Shown: in pieces, positions 11,005 to 19,384 of the stretch
How positions within the stretch are numbered: the first letter of the stretch is position 1
Layout: each line of letters starts with the position of its first letter
Assembly (NCBI GenBank): GCA_016721875.1
Contig: JADKHG010000001.1
Coordinates: 1-64,000, forward strand
Direction: 5' to 3'
Length of the DNA stretch: 64,000 nt
Source of the DNA: Sphingomonadales bacterium
Lineage (GTDB): Bacteria; Pseudomonadota; Alphaproteobacteria; Sphingomonadales; Sphingomonadaceae
The notes under the pieces: generated by a model
The model's database searches: none
What the model saw: the letters and a program-made list of their open reading frames with translations, nothing else
What the model was told of the DNA's origin: nothing
Made by a program: the position numbers and the translations under genes

Positions 11005-11581
11005 TTGCGCCGCCTCTCCTGAGTCGACTTTTTCTCGATTTCGCGCATCAAGCCGTCGGACAGTAGCCGCTCATCAATTTTGGCAAGTTTTTCGGTGCGG
11101 GTTTCGGGTTTCACGACCGGTTGTTCGCGGTCACCGTTCAACGCGATCTTGACGGGACGCTCTGACTCCGCAACCTCTTCTCGCGTAATCGCAACCGGAA
11201 CGGCTCCTGGTTTTCCGATGATACCGGCAGGCTCAACACCGTCGATTTTGGCGGCGGAGACCATGACTGGCCTTACAACGGGCGCGGCACCTCCGAGACT
11301 GGCCAAGGCGCGCTCACCATCCAGAAACTGTGCAGCGGTGGGTGGTTCATAGCCATAGACAACTGGTTCCACTCTTCGAGTTGCTGGACATTGGCCCGCG
11401 TCGACAGTTCAGCCTCAAGGAAGCTGATCTCGCGTTTTGTTTCCATGATCTTCTGGTCCATCCGCACCAGATCGCTGTGCAAGGCTGCAACATTCAGCGA
11501 CAGCGGATAGAGCAGGATCGCCACCGCGAAGACCAGCGCCAGCCAGCCGAGATTTTGGATGCGCTTCATTGCCAGCGTCAT
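11001..11581 (-). CDS. ftsL: FtsL-like cell division membrane protein (one frameshift)
   Basis: Identified mainly by position between rsmH and ftsI and by architecture: a short basic N-terminus, one transmembrane segment at about residues 13-30 and a coiled-coil-like stretch (VRMDQKIMETKREISFLEAEL). FtsL joins FtsB and FtsQ and activates FtsWI. The frame breaks near 11366, after LEEWNQL; the remainder (VYGYEPPTAAQFLDGERAL to a Lys/Arg-rich end at 11001) is in another frame. The total of about 193 residues, with a long Pro/charged tail, is longer than enteric FtsL but plausible for alphaproteobacteria. The start overlaps the rsmH stop (ATGA). Confidence 0.8.
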
Positions 11582-12531
11582 GCCGCCAGTTCCTTTTCAT
11601 TCCATGCAGGGGCATCGCTGCGACAGGCCCAACGCAGCGTTGCCGAGCGCGAGCGGGGGTTGGATGCGATTTCAGCTGCGCTGGGGCGCACTGCTTTTGA
11701 TGGCTTCAGAAAGGTCGCCGGACGCGCATGGCTCATGATCGGCATATGGCGTGAACCGGCAGGTGTGCCGCCGCTGCGTTCGCGCAGGAAGCTTTTGACG
11801 ATGCGGTCTTCCAGACTGTGAAAGCTGACCACCGCCAGCCGACCGCCGGGACGCAATATCTGTTCAGCGGCCTCAAGCGCAGCGGTCAGTTCGTCCAGCT
11901 CGCCATTGATATGGATGCGGATCGCCTGAAAAGCCCGCGTTGCCGGATCCTTGGGCATTCCGGGGTGATGGCCGACTGCGGTGCGGACCACGGCTGCAAG
12001 CGCAGCTGTTGTGCCGATGGGACGCGCAGCAAGGATAGCGCGAGCAATGCGCCGCGACTTATGCTCTTCGGCATATTGGTACAGGATATCGGCAATAACC
12101 GCTTCGTCGGCGGTGTTGACGAAGTCAGCAGCACTCATGCCCGAACGGCTCATCCGCATATCGAGCGGGCCGTCGGACTGGAAGGAGAAACCACGATCGG
12201 CGCGGTTGAGCTGCATTGACGAAACGCCAATGTCGAGCACCACGGCATCCACTTGCGTAACGCCGTCGTCGGCCAGCCGTGCCTGCATTTCAGAAAAGCA
12301 GGCGGAGTAGAGGCGCAAAGCACCGCCACTCCGCTCTGCAAGTTCAGCACCTTCCAAAAGGGCATCAGGGTCGCGGTCGAACGCGTAAACGCGTGCACCC
12401 GCCGCCAGAAAAGCCTGACTGTACCCGCCTGCCCCAAAGGTGCCATCCACAATCTCTGATCCAGGGGTGATGGCCAGAGCGTGAATTACTTCATCCAGCA
12501 GGACTGGAATATGGTTTGCATGCGCGGTCAT
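11578..12531 (-). CDS. rsmH: 16S rRNA (cytosine-1402-N4)-methyltransferase RsmH (MraW)
   Basis: SAM-dependent methyltransferase that acts on C1402 of 16S rRNA. An intact 317-residue protein starting MTAHANHIPVLLDEV, which is the family N-terminus. The SAM site is DGTFGAGGYSQAFL, followed by DRDPDAL, and the C-terminal signature is SFHSLEDRIVK. The frame is open 93 bases further upstream, but the ATG at 12531 overlaps the mraZ stop (ATGA) and gives the conserved start. Confidence 0.96.
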   Translation of the reverse strand: MTAHANHIPVLLDEVIHALAITPGSEIVDGTFGAGGYSQAFLAAGARVYAFDRDPDALLEGAELAERSGGALRLYSACFSEMQARLADDGVTQVDAVVLDIGVSSMQLNRADRGFSFQSDGPLDMRMSRSGMSAADFVNTADEAVIADILYQYAEEHKSRRIARAILAARPIGTTAALAAVVRTAVGHHPGMPKDPATRAFQAIRIHINGELDELTAALEAAEQILRPGGRLAVVSFHSLEDRIVKSFLRERSGGTPAGSRHMPIMSHARPATFLKPSKAVRPSAAEIASNPRSRSATLRWACRSDAPAWNEKELAA

Positions 12532-13010
12532 TTGCCGCGCCTTTCGTGAAGCCAATATTCCAGCTCTTCGCGGACATGCGCGAACGAGGCCGGGGCTTCT
12601 TTCAGGAAGATTTCGGGGTCCCACATCAGAAAGTGGGTGGTTGCGCCAAAGAAGAAGGCGCGTTCTTTCAGCTTGCCGAAATGGCGCAGCATCGGCTGCA
12701 CCACAAAACGGCCGCTGGGCTCGAATGCCGTTTCAAAGATTGAGGCGTTGGCGCCGGCTGCCTCGCGGTCGAAGGCGTCGCCGCGATTGACTGCGGCCTG
12801 CCACTGCGCCTCTACATCAGCGCGGCGTTGCAGCCGTTCAGCCTTACCGAAACCGATCAGGCAGGGAAGCGATGGATGGCGGGCGAGGCAGACGACATTT
12901 TCGCCGCTCGATTGGGTGACGGTGTCGCGCAGTTCGGCAGGGATCGTCGTGCGCCCTTTCAGGTCGATCGTCGAGAGGCCCGAGCCTGCATAGACAATCC
13001 ATTGCGACAC
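12528..13010 (-). CDS. mraZ: Transcriptional regulator MraZ
   Basis: First gene of the dcw cluster. MraZ forms a ring and binds TGGG-type repeats upstream of its own operon. A protein of 160 residues with two SpoVT/AbrB-like halves: SGLSTIDLKGRTTIPAELRD near the N-terminus (written here to 20 residues) and GRFVVQPMLRHF later. A GTG start at 13010 fits best: it is preceded by a purine-rich GGGAAGGGG about 12 bases away and gives the usual length. An upstream ATG at 13109 would add 33 unconserved residues. Strong candidate binding arrays lie upstream (see the box entries). Confidence 0.92.
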   Translation of the reverse strand: MSQWIVYAGSGLSTIDLKGRTTIPAELRDTVTQSSGENVVCLARHPSLPCLIGFGKAERLQRRADVEAQWQAAVNRGDAFDREAAGANASIFETAFEPSGRFVVQPMLRHFGKLKERAFFFGATTHFLMWDPEIFLKEAPASFAHVREELEYWLHERRGK

Positions 13011-13122
13011 GATTGCGAACACCCCTTCCCTACAGGGCAAATTCCTCCCTTCCGCAGAATCGCCTGATCCGCGAAAACGCCGCTGCGGGCGCAACAAAAA
13101 GGAATCCACCCCAGATTTGGAA

Positions 13123-13168
13123 TGGGCGTATCATGGGATTTTATGGGTGAAAAGAGGGATTCTGTGGG
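13123..13168 (+). promoter_or_regulatory. Array of five TGGG/AGGG boxes, reversed relative to mraZ (candidate MraZ operator)
   Basis: On the plus strand TGGG occurs at 13123, 13134, 13144 and 13165, with AGGG at 13155: a helical period of 10-11 bases. MraZ is known to bind TGGGN direct repeats with 5-base spacers. Here the boxes read away from mraZ and lie 110-160 bases upstream of its start. The match to MraZ is inference from spacing and position. Confidence 0.6.
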
Positions 13169-13290
13169 ACTGAATCCGAAATTCACTCTATTCCATTGAT
13201 AATAAACACTTATCTTTTGAAGCCATCAAATGGCCCACACCCCAAACATAGGTCAACTTATCCTCGATGTTTCTGAAAAAGACCAGATTT

Positions 13291-13334
13291 CCATCAACCT
13301 CCCAGATTTTCCCACAAAATCCCATCGATTCCCC
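13291..13334 (-). promoter_or_regulatory. Array of TGGG boxes at exact 10-base period, same orientation as mraZ (candidate MraZ operator)
   Basis: CCCA (TGGG on the coding strand) starts at 13301, 13311 and 13321, flanked by imperfect copies at 13291 and 13331. The boxes overlap the last codons of the preceding minus-strand gene and lie about 290 bases upstream of mraZ. The AT-rich stretch 13170-13290 between the two arrays is where the dcw promoter would have to be; no convincing -35/-10 pair stands out there. Confidence 0.6.
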
Positions 13335-14116
13335 GTCTTTTCGCCATGCGATCAATCAAATCGAGCACCCAATCCCGATTGTCCGATCCGCCCAGCATGT
13401 TGTTGGTCCAATACCGGTCTTGTAAAAGGTCAACATCGGCCAACAGCAGCACCCTGCCTTTTCCAATCCTGCATTCGGCAATCAAAGCTGAACGATCAGT
13501 GTGACAATCAGGTACGCGTTCGACATGCGGATGTTGCAACCAGAAGCCGCGCGATAGTGTTTCAATCCGACTGCCGTCGATTTCGCTTGGCTTCGCATCA
13601 TCCTTCACCGGCAAGGCCAATTGCACACCCCAATGATCGAGCAAGGGGCTTAGCAATGACGTGAACAAAGGCCGCCGTGAATCGCCCAATGGAAAACGGC
13701 TTTCCCACTGCAAAGGCAGGATCAGCAAACAGGACCAGTCTCCCTCCGCCCCGCACCCATTTGTCGAGCGCTACATTTTCCGAAGGAGCTAGCAATCGTG
13801 GCTGCACCATTATCAGCATGCCATCTGGAGAGGCTTCGATTTTGTCTAGCCCGTCAGCATCTTTGATCAGATATCGCTCCACCAGCGCACTATAAAATAA
13901 TGCAGGATCGGAAACGCCCTGAGCGACATCTTTGACATCCCCTTCGCCCCATTTCAGCGGAAGCGTGGACATCAGATAGACAGGCGGTTTGTTGCTTTCA
14001 CTGTCGTTGGCTGACGCCATCCACAAGGCTAGCCCTGCAACGCACAGCAACCCGATAGCTAACAAAACCCGCAAATAGAGAGGTCCCGCTGCCCAGTTTG
14101 GGATCATTCTAGTCAC
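13294..14116 (-). CDS. Membrane-anchored GldG/DUF4350-like protein of unknown function (one frameshift)
   Basis: About 273 residues when reconstructed. One N-terminal membrane segment (about residues 12-35) is followed by an extracytoplasmic domain: PPVYLMSTLPLKWGEGD, MLIMVQPRLLAPSENVALD, RGGGRLVLFADPA and GKGRVLLLADVDLLQDRYW. The pattern of a GG-rich turn followed by a hydrophobic strand resembles the ABC-associated GldG/DUF4350 fold, a class thought to bind small ligands or partner with transporters; this assignment is tentative. The frame breaks near 13714. It lies directly upstream of mraZ on the same strand, 34 bases after a small membrane protein gene. Its stop region overlaps the TGGG box array. 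Confidence 0.6.
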
Positions 14117-14149
14117 GCGCGGCTCGTCGCCCGGTTTTCGAGGCTGACC

Positions 14150-14443
14150 TTATTGGGTTGGTTGTGCAATTGGCGGATTTTGAGGGATTGGCTCATTTTT
14201 GGGAGTTTCTTCGCTGGAAACCGTCGGGGTAACGCCCAATTCGGCCAAAGGCTCGTCGGTTGCAACTTCATCTTTTGCGCCTTCAACATTGGTCGTCGCC
14301 TCGGTCGCGGAATTGACGTTGGGTTGGGCAGGAGCAACGCGATCAATCATCACATTCGCAATCGAAACAAACAACAAGACCGCCAGAAGGCCGATCAATC
14401 CCACCTGTATCCGATGCACTGCCGAATTACTGGATCGTCCCAT
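14150..14443 (-). CDS. Small single-pass membrane protein with an acidic, Pro-rich tail
   Basis: 97 residues from MGRSSNSAVHRIQVGLIGLL. It has a short basic N-terminus, one hydrophobic segment (about residues 11-32), then a low-complexity tail rich in Glu, Pro, Thr and Asn that ends NPPIAQPTQ. No family recognised. It lies 42 bases after cysK and 33 before the GldG-like gene, all on the minus strand, so it could pair with the latter. The start is uncertain: the frame is open 39 bases upstream, but that adds residues lacking membrane-protein character. Confidence 0.55.
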   Translation of the reverse strand: MGRSSNSAVHRIQVGLIGLLAVLLFVSIANVMIDRVAPAQPNVNSATEATTNVEGAKDEVATDEPLAELGVTPTVSSEETPKNEPIPQNPPIAQPTQ

Positions 14444-14485
14444 GCTTTCACCTTGCCCGGATGATATTGGTCGCCAACGCATAGC

Positions 14486-15472
14486 TTACACCTGCCACGG
14501 CATAGGTTCCAGATTTTTGGAACGCATCCATTCAGGATTGTAGAGTGTCGAGAGATAGCGGAACCCGGTGTCACACAATATCGTGGCAATCCGTTTCCCT
14601 GGACCCAGCTTCTTGCCCAAAGCAACGGCTCCTGCAACATTGATTCCGGATGACAAGCCAAGGCATAGCCCTTCTTCGGCCAGCAAACGCCGGACCCAAA
14701 CCAGCCCGTCCTCATCCGAAATGCGAAATTGGTCATCGATCGGCGCGCCATCAAGGTTTGCGGTGATCCGCCCTTGCCCGATCCCCTCAGCGACAGAGCT
14801 GCCTTCCGCCTTCAATTCGCCGCTCGCATAATAATTGTAAAGCGCCGCCCCATGCGGATCAGATAGCGCGATGCAAACTGCTTCGTGTTTGGCCTTTAGC
14901 CCAAGACCAACGCCGGCGATGGTCCCACCTGTCCCGGCTGCGCAGGTAAAGCCATCAATCCGGCCATCCATTTGCGCCCAGATTTCCTCGGCGGTGGTTT
15001 CGATATGCGCCCGCCGGTTCGCGATATTATCAAACTGGTTTGCCCAGACCGCGTTGTCGGTTTCCTCGGCAAGTCGACGCGAAGTGTGTACAAAATGGCC
15101 GGGGTTGGCATAGGGAGCTGCAGGAACAAGCACCAATTCAGCGCCCAATGCGCGCAAAGTGTCTTTCTTCTCCTGACTTTGCGTTTCGGGCATGACGATA
15201 ATTGTCCTATAACCCAAAGCGTTTGCGACCAATGCAAGACCAATGCCGGTGTTGCCTGCGGTCCCCTCGACAATTGTGCCGCCGGGTTTCAACATCCCGA
15301 GCTGCTCTGCATCACGAACAATGTAAAGCGCAGCACGGTCCTTTACCGATGCCCCGGGATTGGCGAACTCACATTTGCCATAAATTTCGCAACCCGACTC
15401 TTCGCTGGGTCCCCTAAGCAGGACAAGCGGTGTGTTGCCGATGAGATCGAGGGTCTTTGCCAAAACTGTCAT
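14486..15472 (-). CDS. cysK: Cysteine synthase (O-acetylserine sulfhydrylase family)
   Basis: PLP enzyme of fold type II that makes cysteine from O-acetylserine and sulfide. A 328-residue protein beginning with the family pattern LIGNTPLVLL. The PLP lysine is K44 in GASVKDRA; the substrate loop is GTAGNTGIGLA (the TSGNTG variant), and the phosphate-binding loop is AAGTGGTIAGVG. The frame is open 81 bases further upstream, but the ATG at 15472 gives the standard N-terminus. The C-terminus (RYLSTLYNPEW) is typical of a CysK subgroup; a cystathionine beta-synthase-like role is less likely because no CBS domain follows. Confidence 0.88.
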   Translation of the reverse strand: MTVLAKTLDLIGNTPLVLLRGPSEESGCEIYGKCEFANPGASVKDRAALYIVRDAEQLGMLKPGGTIVEGTAGNTGIGLALVANALGYRTIIVMPETQSQEKKDTLRALGAELVLVPAAPYANPGHFVHTSRRLAEETDNAVWANQFDNIANRRAHIETTAEEIWAQMDGRIDGFTCAAGTGGTIAGVGLGLKAKHEAVCIALSDPHGAALYNYYASGELKAEGSSVAEGIGQGRITANLDGAPIDDQFRISDEDGLVWVRRLLAEEGLCLGLSSGINVAGAVALGKKLGPGKRIATILCDTGFRYLSTLYNPEWMRSKNLEPMPWQV

Positions 15473-15605
15473 TCCCACACAGCTACTTTCCCCAAGCGAA
15501 AGACGCAAGCGATCCGCACTTTGCCGAGCAAAAGCTAGCCTATTCTCCATCACAGCCGTTGATCGCGCCGAAACTGCAGTTTGTCGATATTTGCAAATCA
15601 GGTAT

Positions 15606-15622
15606 TGTTATACTGTATCATA
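15606..15622 (+). promoter_or_regulatory. Zur-like imperfect palindrome upstream of the TonB receptor
   Basis: TGTTATAC-T-GTATCATA: the half-sites match at 6 of 8 positions, 40 bases before the receptor ATG. Fur/Zur family sites commonly have the GTTATA/TATAAC core. Assignment to Zur rests on the ZnuD-like target gene and is inference. The region also has -10-like sequence. Confidence 0.4.
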
Positions 15623-15661
15623 TGATCTAGCTGACGCCCAAACGACGCAAAAAGGTGACCG

Positions 15662-17755
15662 ATGAACGCAATTTTTCGAAACAGCTCGGCAACTCTGGCG
15701 ATCTCGCTGGCATTGATTGCCATGCCAGCATTTGCACAAGAGCAGGCTGGCACAGAAACCACCGATGACGATTTTCACCGCACCGGAGAAATTGTCGTTA
15801 CCGCCCCCTATTTCGAACGCCTTGATCTGCTAGCTGGCACTTCGGCTTTGTCTGGAGAAGATCTCGCACAGCAAGCGCGTGGCCAAATTGGCGAAACCCT
15901 GCTGTCATTGCCCGGGGTTTCAGCGACCAGTTTTTCGCCCGGTGCGTCACGCCCCGTATTGCGCGGTTTCCAAGGTAGCCGGGTCGCTGTGTTAACCGAC
16001 GGTATCGGCAATATCGATGCGTCAAACACATCTGCAGACCATGCCGTAACCATCGACCCGCTAACAACCGAACGTATCGAAGTGCTGCGCGGCCCGGCAG
16101 TCCTGCTGTTTGGTGGGCAAGCCGTTGGCGGCGCTGTTAACGCAATCGACAAGCGTATCCCGCGCAAGGTTCCGGACGAGGCCGTCCATATTGACGCACA
16201 GTTTGACTATTCAACTGCTGCAAAAGAATATGCTGGCGGCGCATCGATTGACGTTCCGATGGGTGATCGCTTTGTCTTTCACCTTGATGGCAGCCACAGA
16301 AAGTCAAAAGATCTGAGAATCGGCGGTTATCTGCTGGCACCCGCTTTGCGTCAGGAAGCATTGGACGTCGCGGCAGAAGAGCAGGCTCTGGGCAATTTGG
16401 ATGAAGCCGTAAATGCCCGCGATTGGGCCAATTTCCGCGGACGGCTACCCAACAGCGCCGTCAAAACTACTTCGCTTGGCGCAGGCGCGGCGTTTATCGA
16501 TGATGGCGGCAATCTGGGTATTTCTTTCAATCTGTACGACACCCAATATGGCATTGCCGAACGCCCCGACTTTGTCGAACCTGTTGGCGGCGAGGTTTCG
16601 ATCGACCTGCGTCAATATCGTTTCGATCTGAGAGGCGAAGTCGAACTCGGAGAGGGATTGTTCGATAAAATACGCATCCGTGCCGGATATGCCGACTATG
16701 TACATAAAGAATTGGAAGGGCCTGATGTTGGGACAACATTTTTCAGCAAGGCGATCGAAACCCGTTTAGAGCTTACTCAAAATAATCGCGGTGGATGGCG
16801 GGGTGCCAGCGGCCTTCAATATCAAACACGTGATTTCGAAGCGGTTGGCGACGAGGCCTTTTTGCCGCCAACCCGATCCAACCAAATTGGGCTGTTTACG
16901 CTGCAAGAATTCTCGCTTGGCAATCTCGACGCAGAAGTATCTGTAAGGTTCGATCATGCACGGCTTGAAGCGCAGTCACTGGCGACCGTTCGCAATTTTG
17001 ACAATTTTTCGGCCGCATTCGGATTGGGTTACACCATTGGCGACATAAAAATCGGAACCAACATTTCCAGAACCGGCCGGGCACCTTCGGTTGAGGAACT
17101 CTACTCCGACGGCCCTCATGTTGCGACCCAATCCTACGAAGTGGGCGATCCATTGCTGCGCAGCGAGCGCAGCTGGAATGGCGAAATCTATGCGCGCTAT
17201 GACAGCACGCGCTTCGACGCGACCGCCACACTTTATGCGAACCGCTTCAGCAATTTCATTTATGAAAATGCGACAGGCGCGATTGTCGATGATTTGCCGG
17301 AATTTGAATATCTGCAGCGCAAAGCACGCGTTTGGGGCATCGAAGCCGAAGCGAGCGCCAATATTGGCAGCTTTGGCGGATTTGATGTCCTGCTCGACGG
17401 CGTAGCGGACTTTACGCGCGCAACTATCAAGGGTGAAGGGCCCGCACCGCGCATCCCGCCGCTGCGATTGCTTGGCGGGCTGGAGTTGCAAAGCGACAAC
17501 TTCGAACTGCGCGGTGAGGTAGAGTGGGCAGACAGCCAAAAGCGGATCGCTGATTTCGAAACAACGACGGGCGGGTTCACCATGGTGAGCGCTTCGGCCA
17601 CCTGGCGCCCCTTCGGACGCGACAAGAATATCAGCCTTACAGCCTCTGCCGACAATATTTTTGACGTCGAAGCGCGCCGCGCTGCCTCCTTTACCAAGGA
17701 CTTTGTCGCCCTTGCGGGGCGTGATTTCCGGCTAACAGCACGCCTCAGCTTTTAA
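15662..17755 (+). CDS. TonB-dependent outer membrane receptor, ZnuD-like
   Basis: Intact 697-residue receptor with a signal peptide (cleavage after AMPAFA, residue about 25). The N-terminal plug domain has the TonB-box-like GEIVVTAP, LLSLPGVSATS, PVLRGFQGSRVAVLTDG and RIEVLRGPAVLLFGGQAVGG. A 22-strand barrel follows, ending in Phe (RLTARLSF). The plug and the early barrel, with several His/Asp-rich loops, resemble ZnuD zinc receptors, and the upstream palindrome supports metal control; another siderophore or metal substrate is possible. A good ribosome site AAAGGTGA lies 5 bases before the ATG. The gene is divergent from cysK. Confidence 0.85.
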   Translation: MNAIFRNSSATLAISLALIAMPAFAQEQAGTETTDDDFHRTGEIVVTAPYFERLDLLAGTSALSGEDLAQQARGQIGETLLSLPGVSATSFSPGASRPVLRGFQGSRVAVLTDGIGNIDASNTSADHAVTIDPLTTERIEVLRGPAVLLFGGQAVGGAVNAIDKRIPRKVPDEAVHIDAQFDYSTAAKEYAGGASIDVPMGDRFVFHLDGSHRKSKDLRIGGYLLAPALRQEALDVAAEEQALGNLDEAVNARDWANFRGRLPNSAVKTTSLGAGAAFIDDGGNLGISFNLYDTQYGIAERPDFVEPVGGEVSIDLRQYRFDLRGEVELGEGLFDKIRIRAGYADYVHKELEGPDVGTTFFSKAIETRLELTQNNRGGWRGASGLQYQTRDFEAVGDEAFLPPTRSNQIGLFTLQEFSLGNLDAEVSVRFDHARLEAQSLATVRNFDNFSAAFGLGYTIGDIKIGTNISRTGRAPSVEELYSDGPHVATQSYEVGDPLLRSERSWNGEIYARYDSTRFDATATLYANRFSNFIYENATGAIVDDLPEFEYLQRKARVWGIEAEASANIGSFGGFDVLLDGVADFTRATIKGEGPAPRIPPLRLLGGLELQSDNFELRGEVEWADSQKRIADFETTTGGFTMVSASATWRPFGRDKNISLTASADNIFDVEARRAASFTKDFVALAGRDFRLTARLSF

Positions 17756-17774
17756 ACCGGTTTGACTCATCTGT

Positions 17775-17808
17775 CGTTCAGCTTGCCCTTTCCAAAGTGG
17801 GCTGAACG
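17775..17808 (+). repeat. Hairpin in the leader of the entericidin-like gene
   Basis: Perfect 8-base inverted repeat CGTTCAGC/GCTGAACG with an 18-base loop. It is 20 bases after the receptor stop and 18 before the next ATG. No T-run follows, so it is more likely a leader structure or regulator site than a terminator. Confidence 0.4.
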
Positions 17809-17826
17809 CCATTTGAGGAGCCAGTC

Positions 17827-17949
17827 ATGCGCAAATTGCTTGCCGCATCGTTGATCACAGCCAGCTTGCTGTTGTCCGCCTGCAACACAGTCAAAGGCCT
17901 CGGCCGTGATATTGAGTCGGTCGGCGAAGCTGGAGATCGCGTGATTTAA
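17827..17949 (+). CDS. Entericidin-like small lipoprotein
   Basis: A 40-residue peptide: a basic start (MRKLLAASL), a hydrophobic signal and the lipobox LLSAC with the modified Cys at 19. It continues NTVKGLGRDIESVGEAGD, which is the entericidin EcnA/EcnB pattern. Entericidins are outer-membrane-facing stress lipoproteins, toxin/antidote-like in enterics; in alphaproteobacteria their role is not settled. Ribosome site TGAGGAG lies 6 bases before the ATG. The gene converges on tatC with 7 bases between the stops. Confidence 0.85.
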   Translation: MRKLLAASLITASLLLSACNTVKGLGRDIESVGEAGDRVI

Positions 17950-17956
17950 CCGCGAA

Positions 17957-18730
17957 TTATGCGGTGGTCGCCACCTCTTCCGTTTCCTCTGCCTTGTCAC
18001 GCTTTCGCTGGGTAAACCAGATTGCAATGATCGCCAGTTCGTAGAGCAGGCACAGAGGTATCGCGAGTAACAACTGCGAAACAACATCTGGTGGTGTGAG
18101 GACCGCAGCAATCGCGAAAGCCCCGACAATCGCATAGCGCCTTCCTGAAATTAGTTGCGCGCGGGTCACTATGCCTGCGCGTTCGAGCAGCATAAGCAGC
18201 ACGGGTAGCTGAAACGCGACGCCGAAACCGAAGATGAACTTGGTCGAAAAACTGAGATAGTTGCCGACGCCGGGGAGCGCCTCTTGCGTGATACCGCCAA
18301 CGTCGCCCTGAAAACCCAACAAGAATTTCAGCGCAACAGGCATCGCGCCGTAATAAGCGAGCGCAGCACCGAGCGCGAACAACAGTGGTGTCATCAGCAG
18401 AAATGGCAGGAATGCCTTTTTCTCATTGCGGTAAAGCCCAGGCGCAACAAAACGCCAGATCTGCGTCGCGAACACCGGAAAACTGAGCATCATTGCGGCA
18501 AACAGACCGACCTTTACCTGCACAAAAAAGGCCTCGAAAATGTCGGTATAAATAAGCTTGTTTTGGCCCACATTTTTCAGCGGCTGCACCAGCCAGCCAT
18601 AAATTGGTTGGGCAAAATAGAAACAAATACCAAATGCGACCGCCAATGCGGCGAAGCACCAAAGCAGCCGGTTCCTGAGCTCAATCAAATGTTCGAGCAA
18701 GGGCATTTTGCTCTGATCTATATCGCTCAT
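17957..18730 (-). CDS. tatC: Sec-independent protein translocase TatC
   Basis: Core Tat translocase subunit that recognises twin-arginine signal peptides. Intact, 257 residues, six membrane segments. Conserved features are the N-terminal MPLLEHLIELRNRL (HL.ELR), FVAPGLYRNEK and PPDVVSQ near the fifth segment. The C-terminus is a charged cytoplasmic tail. The ATG overlaps the tatB stop (ATGA). Confidence 0.97.
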   Translation of the reverse strand: MSDIDQSKMPLLEHLIELRNRLLWCFAALAVAFGICFYFAQPIYGWLVQPLKNVGQNKLIYTDIFEAFFVQVKVGLFAAMMLSFPVFATQIWRFVAPGLYRNEKKAFLPFLLMTPLLFALGAALAYYGAMPVALKFLLGFQGDVGGITQEALPGVGNYLSFSTKFIFGFGVAFQLPVLLMLLERAGIVTRAQLISGRRYAIVGAFAIAAVLTPPDVVSQLLLAIPLCLLYELAIIAIWFTQRKRDKAEETEEVATTA

Positions 18731-19059
18731 GGCAGGGGCTCGCCCTTGCCTGATATCGGATTTGCACTGGCCTGCGTTTCGGGAGGCGGAAGCGAATCAT
18801 ACTCACGAACCGACGCGGATTTAGCCGGATGATCGCGCATGATCCGATCATTGTCAGCAGCCCATTTTTTCTCAAGCTCTTCAAGTTCTGACTGCCGGAC
18901 CATTTCATCGAGCCCCGAGCGGAATTGGGCGGCAACCCGCCGGGCCTTGCCCACCCAATTTCCAACATAACGCAATACGCGCGGCAAATCCTTGGGACCA
19001 ATCACCACCAAGGCGACCAGCGCGACCAAAAGCATTTCGCCGGATGCGATGTCGAACAT
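18727..19059 (-). CDS. tatB: Sec-independent protein translocase TatB
   Basis: 110 residues: one N-terminal membrane helix with the family pattern MFDIASGEMLLVALVALVVI followed by GPKDLPR, an amphipathic helix (VRYVG/AAQFRSGLDEM region) and a disordered tail. It works with TatC in signal-peptide binding. It lies between tatA and tatC with a 4-base overlap to tatC. Confidence 0.95.
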   Translation of the reverse strand: MFDIASGEMLLVALVALVVIGPKDLPRVLRYVGNWVGKARRVAAQFRSGLDEMVRQSELEELEKKWAADNDRIMRDHPAKSASVREYDSLPPPETQASANPISGKGEPLP

Positions 19060-19085
19060 GGAAACTTAACCTAGCGGTTCGAGGA

Positions 19086-19309
19086 TCAGCTGACCTTGTC
19101 TGTCTGCTTGTCCGCATCGACCACCGTTGGCTGCGGGGCTTCGATGCGCTGCGGCGGGGTTTTCGCCTCGTCGTCTTCGCTCATGCCTTTTTGAAGCTTT
19201 TAATGCCCTTGGCGACATCACCCATCATGTCAGAAAAACGGCCTTTTCCGAAAAGCAGCATCACAAGGATGCCTACAACCAGCCAATGCCAAATGCTCAT
19301 GCTACCCAT
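19086..19309 (-). CDS. tatA: Sec-independent protein translocase TatA (one frameshift)
   Basis: About 75 residues. The N-terminus MGSMSIWHWLVVGILVMLLF is one membrane helix, followed by FGKGRFSDMMGDVAKGIKSFKK, split as GKGRFSDMMGD and VAKGIKSFKK: the TatA amphipathic helix. The frame stops early at 19182, but the acidic/Pro tail MSEDDEAKTPPQRIEAPQ continues in another frame to the stop at 19086. The shift falls at a CCTTTTT run near 19185-19192. TatA forms the protein-conducting oligomer. Confidence 0.88.
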
Positions 19310-19361
19310 TTCAAAACTCCTCGCGCGATGATGGTCGAACCGTTCATCCAGAAAAATCTGA

Positions 19362-19380
19362 CCTACATTTGCTATGTAGG
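19362..19380 (-). terminator. Hairpin after scpB, possible weak terminator
   Basis: Perfect 7-base inverted repeat CCTACAT/ATGTAGG with a 5-base loop, directly after the scpB stop. On the minus strand it is followed by TCAGATTTTT. It would separate scpAB from tatABC, although the short stem makes termination uncertain. Confidence 0.4.
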
Positions 19381-19384
19381 CGCT

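Noticed and set aside
19086..19309. TatA as a truncated 42-residue protein
   Set aside because: The acidic tail typical of TatA continues in another frame after a T-run; a sequence error is simpler.
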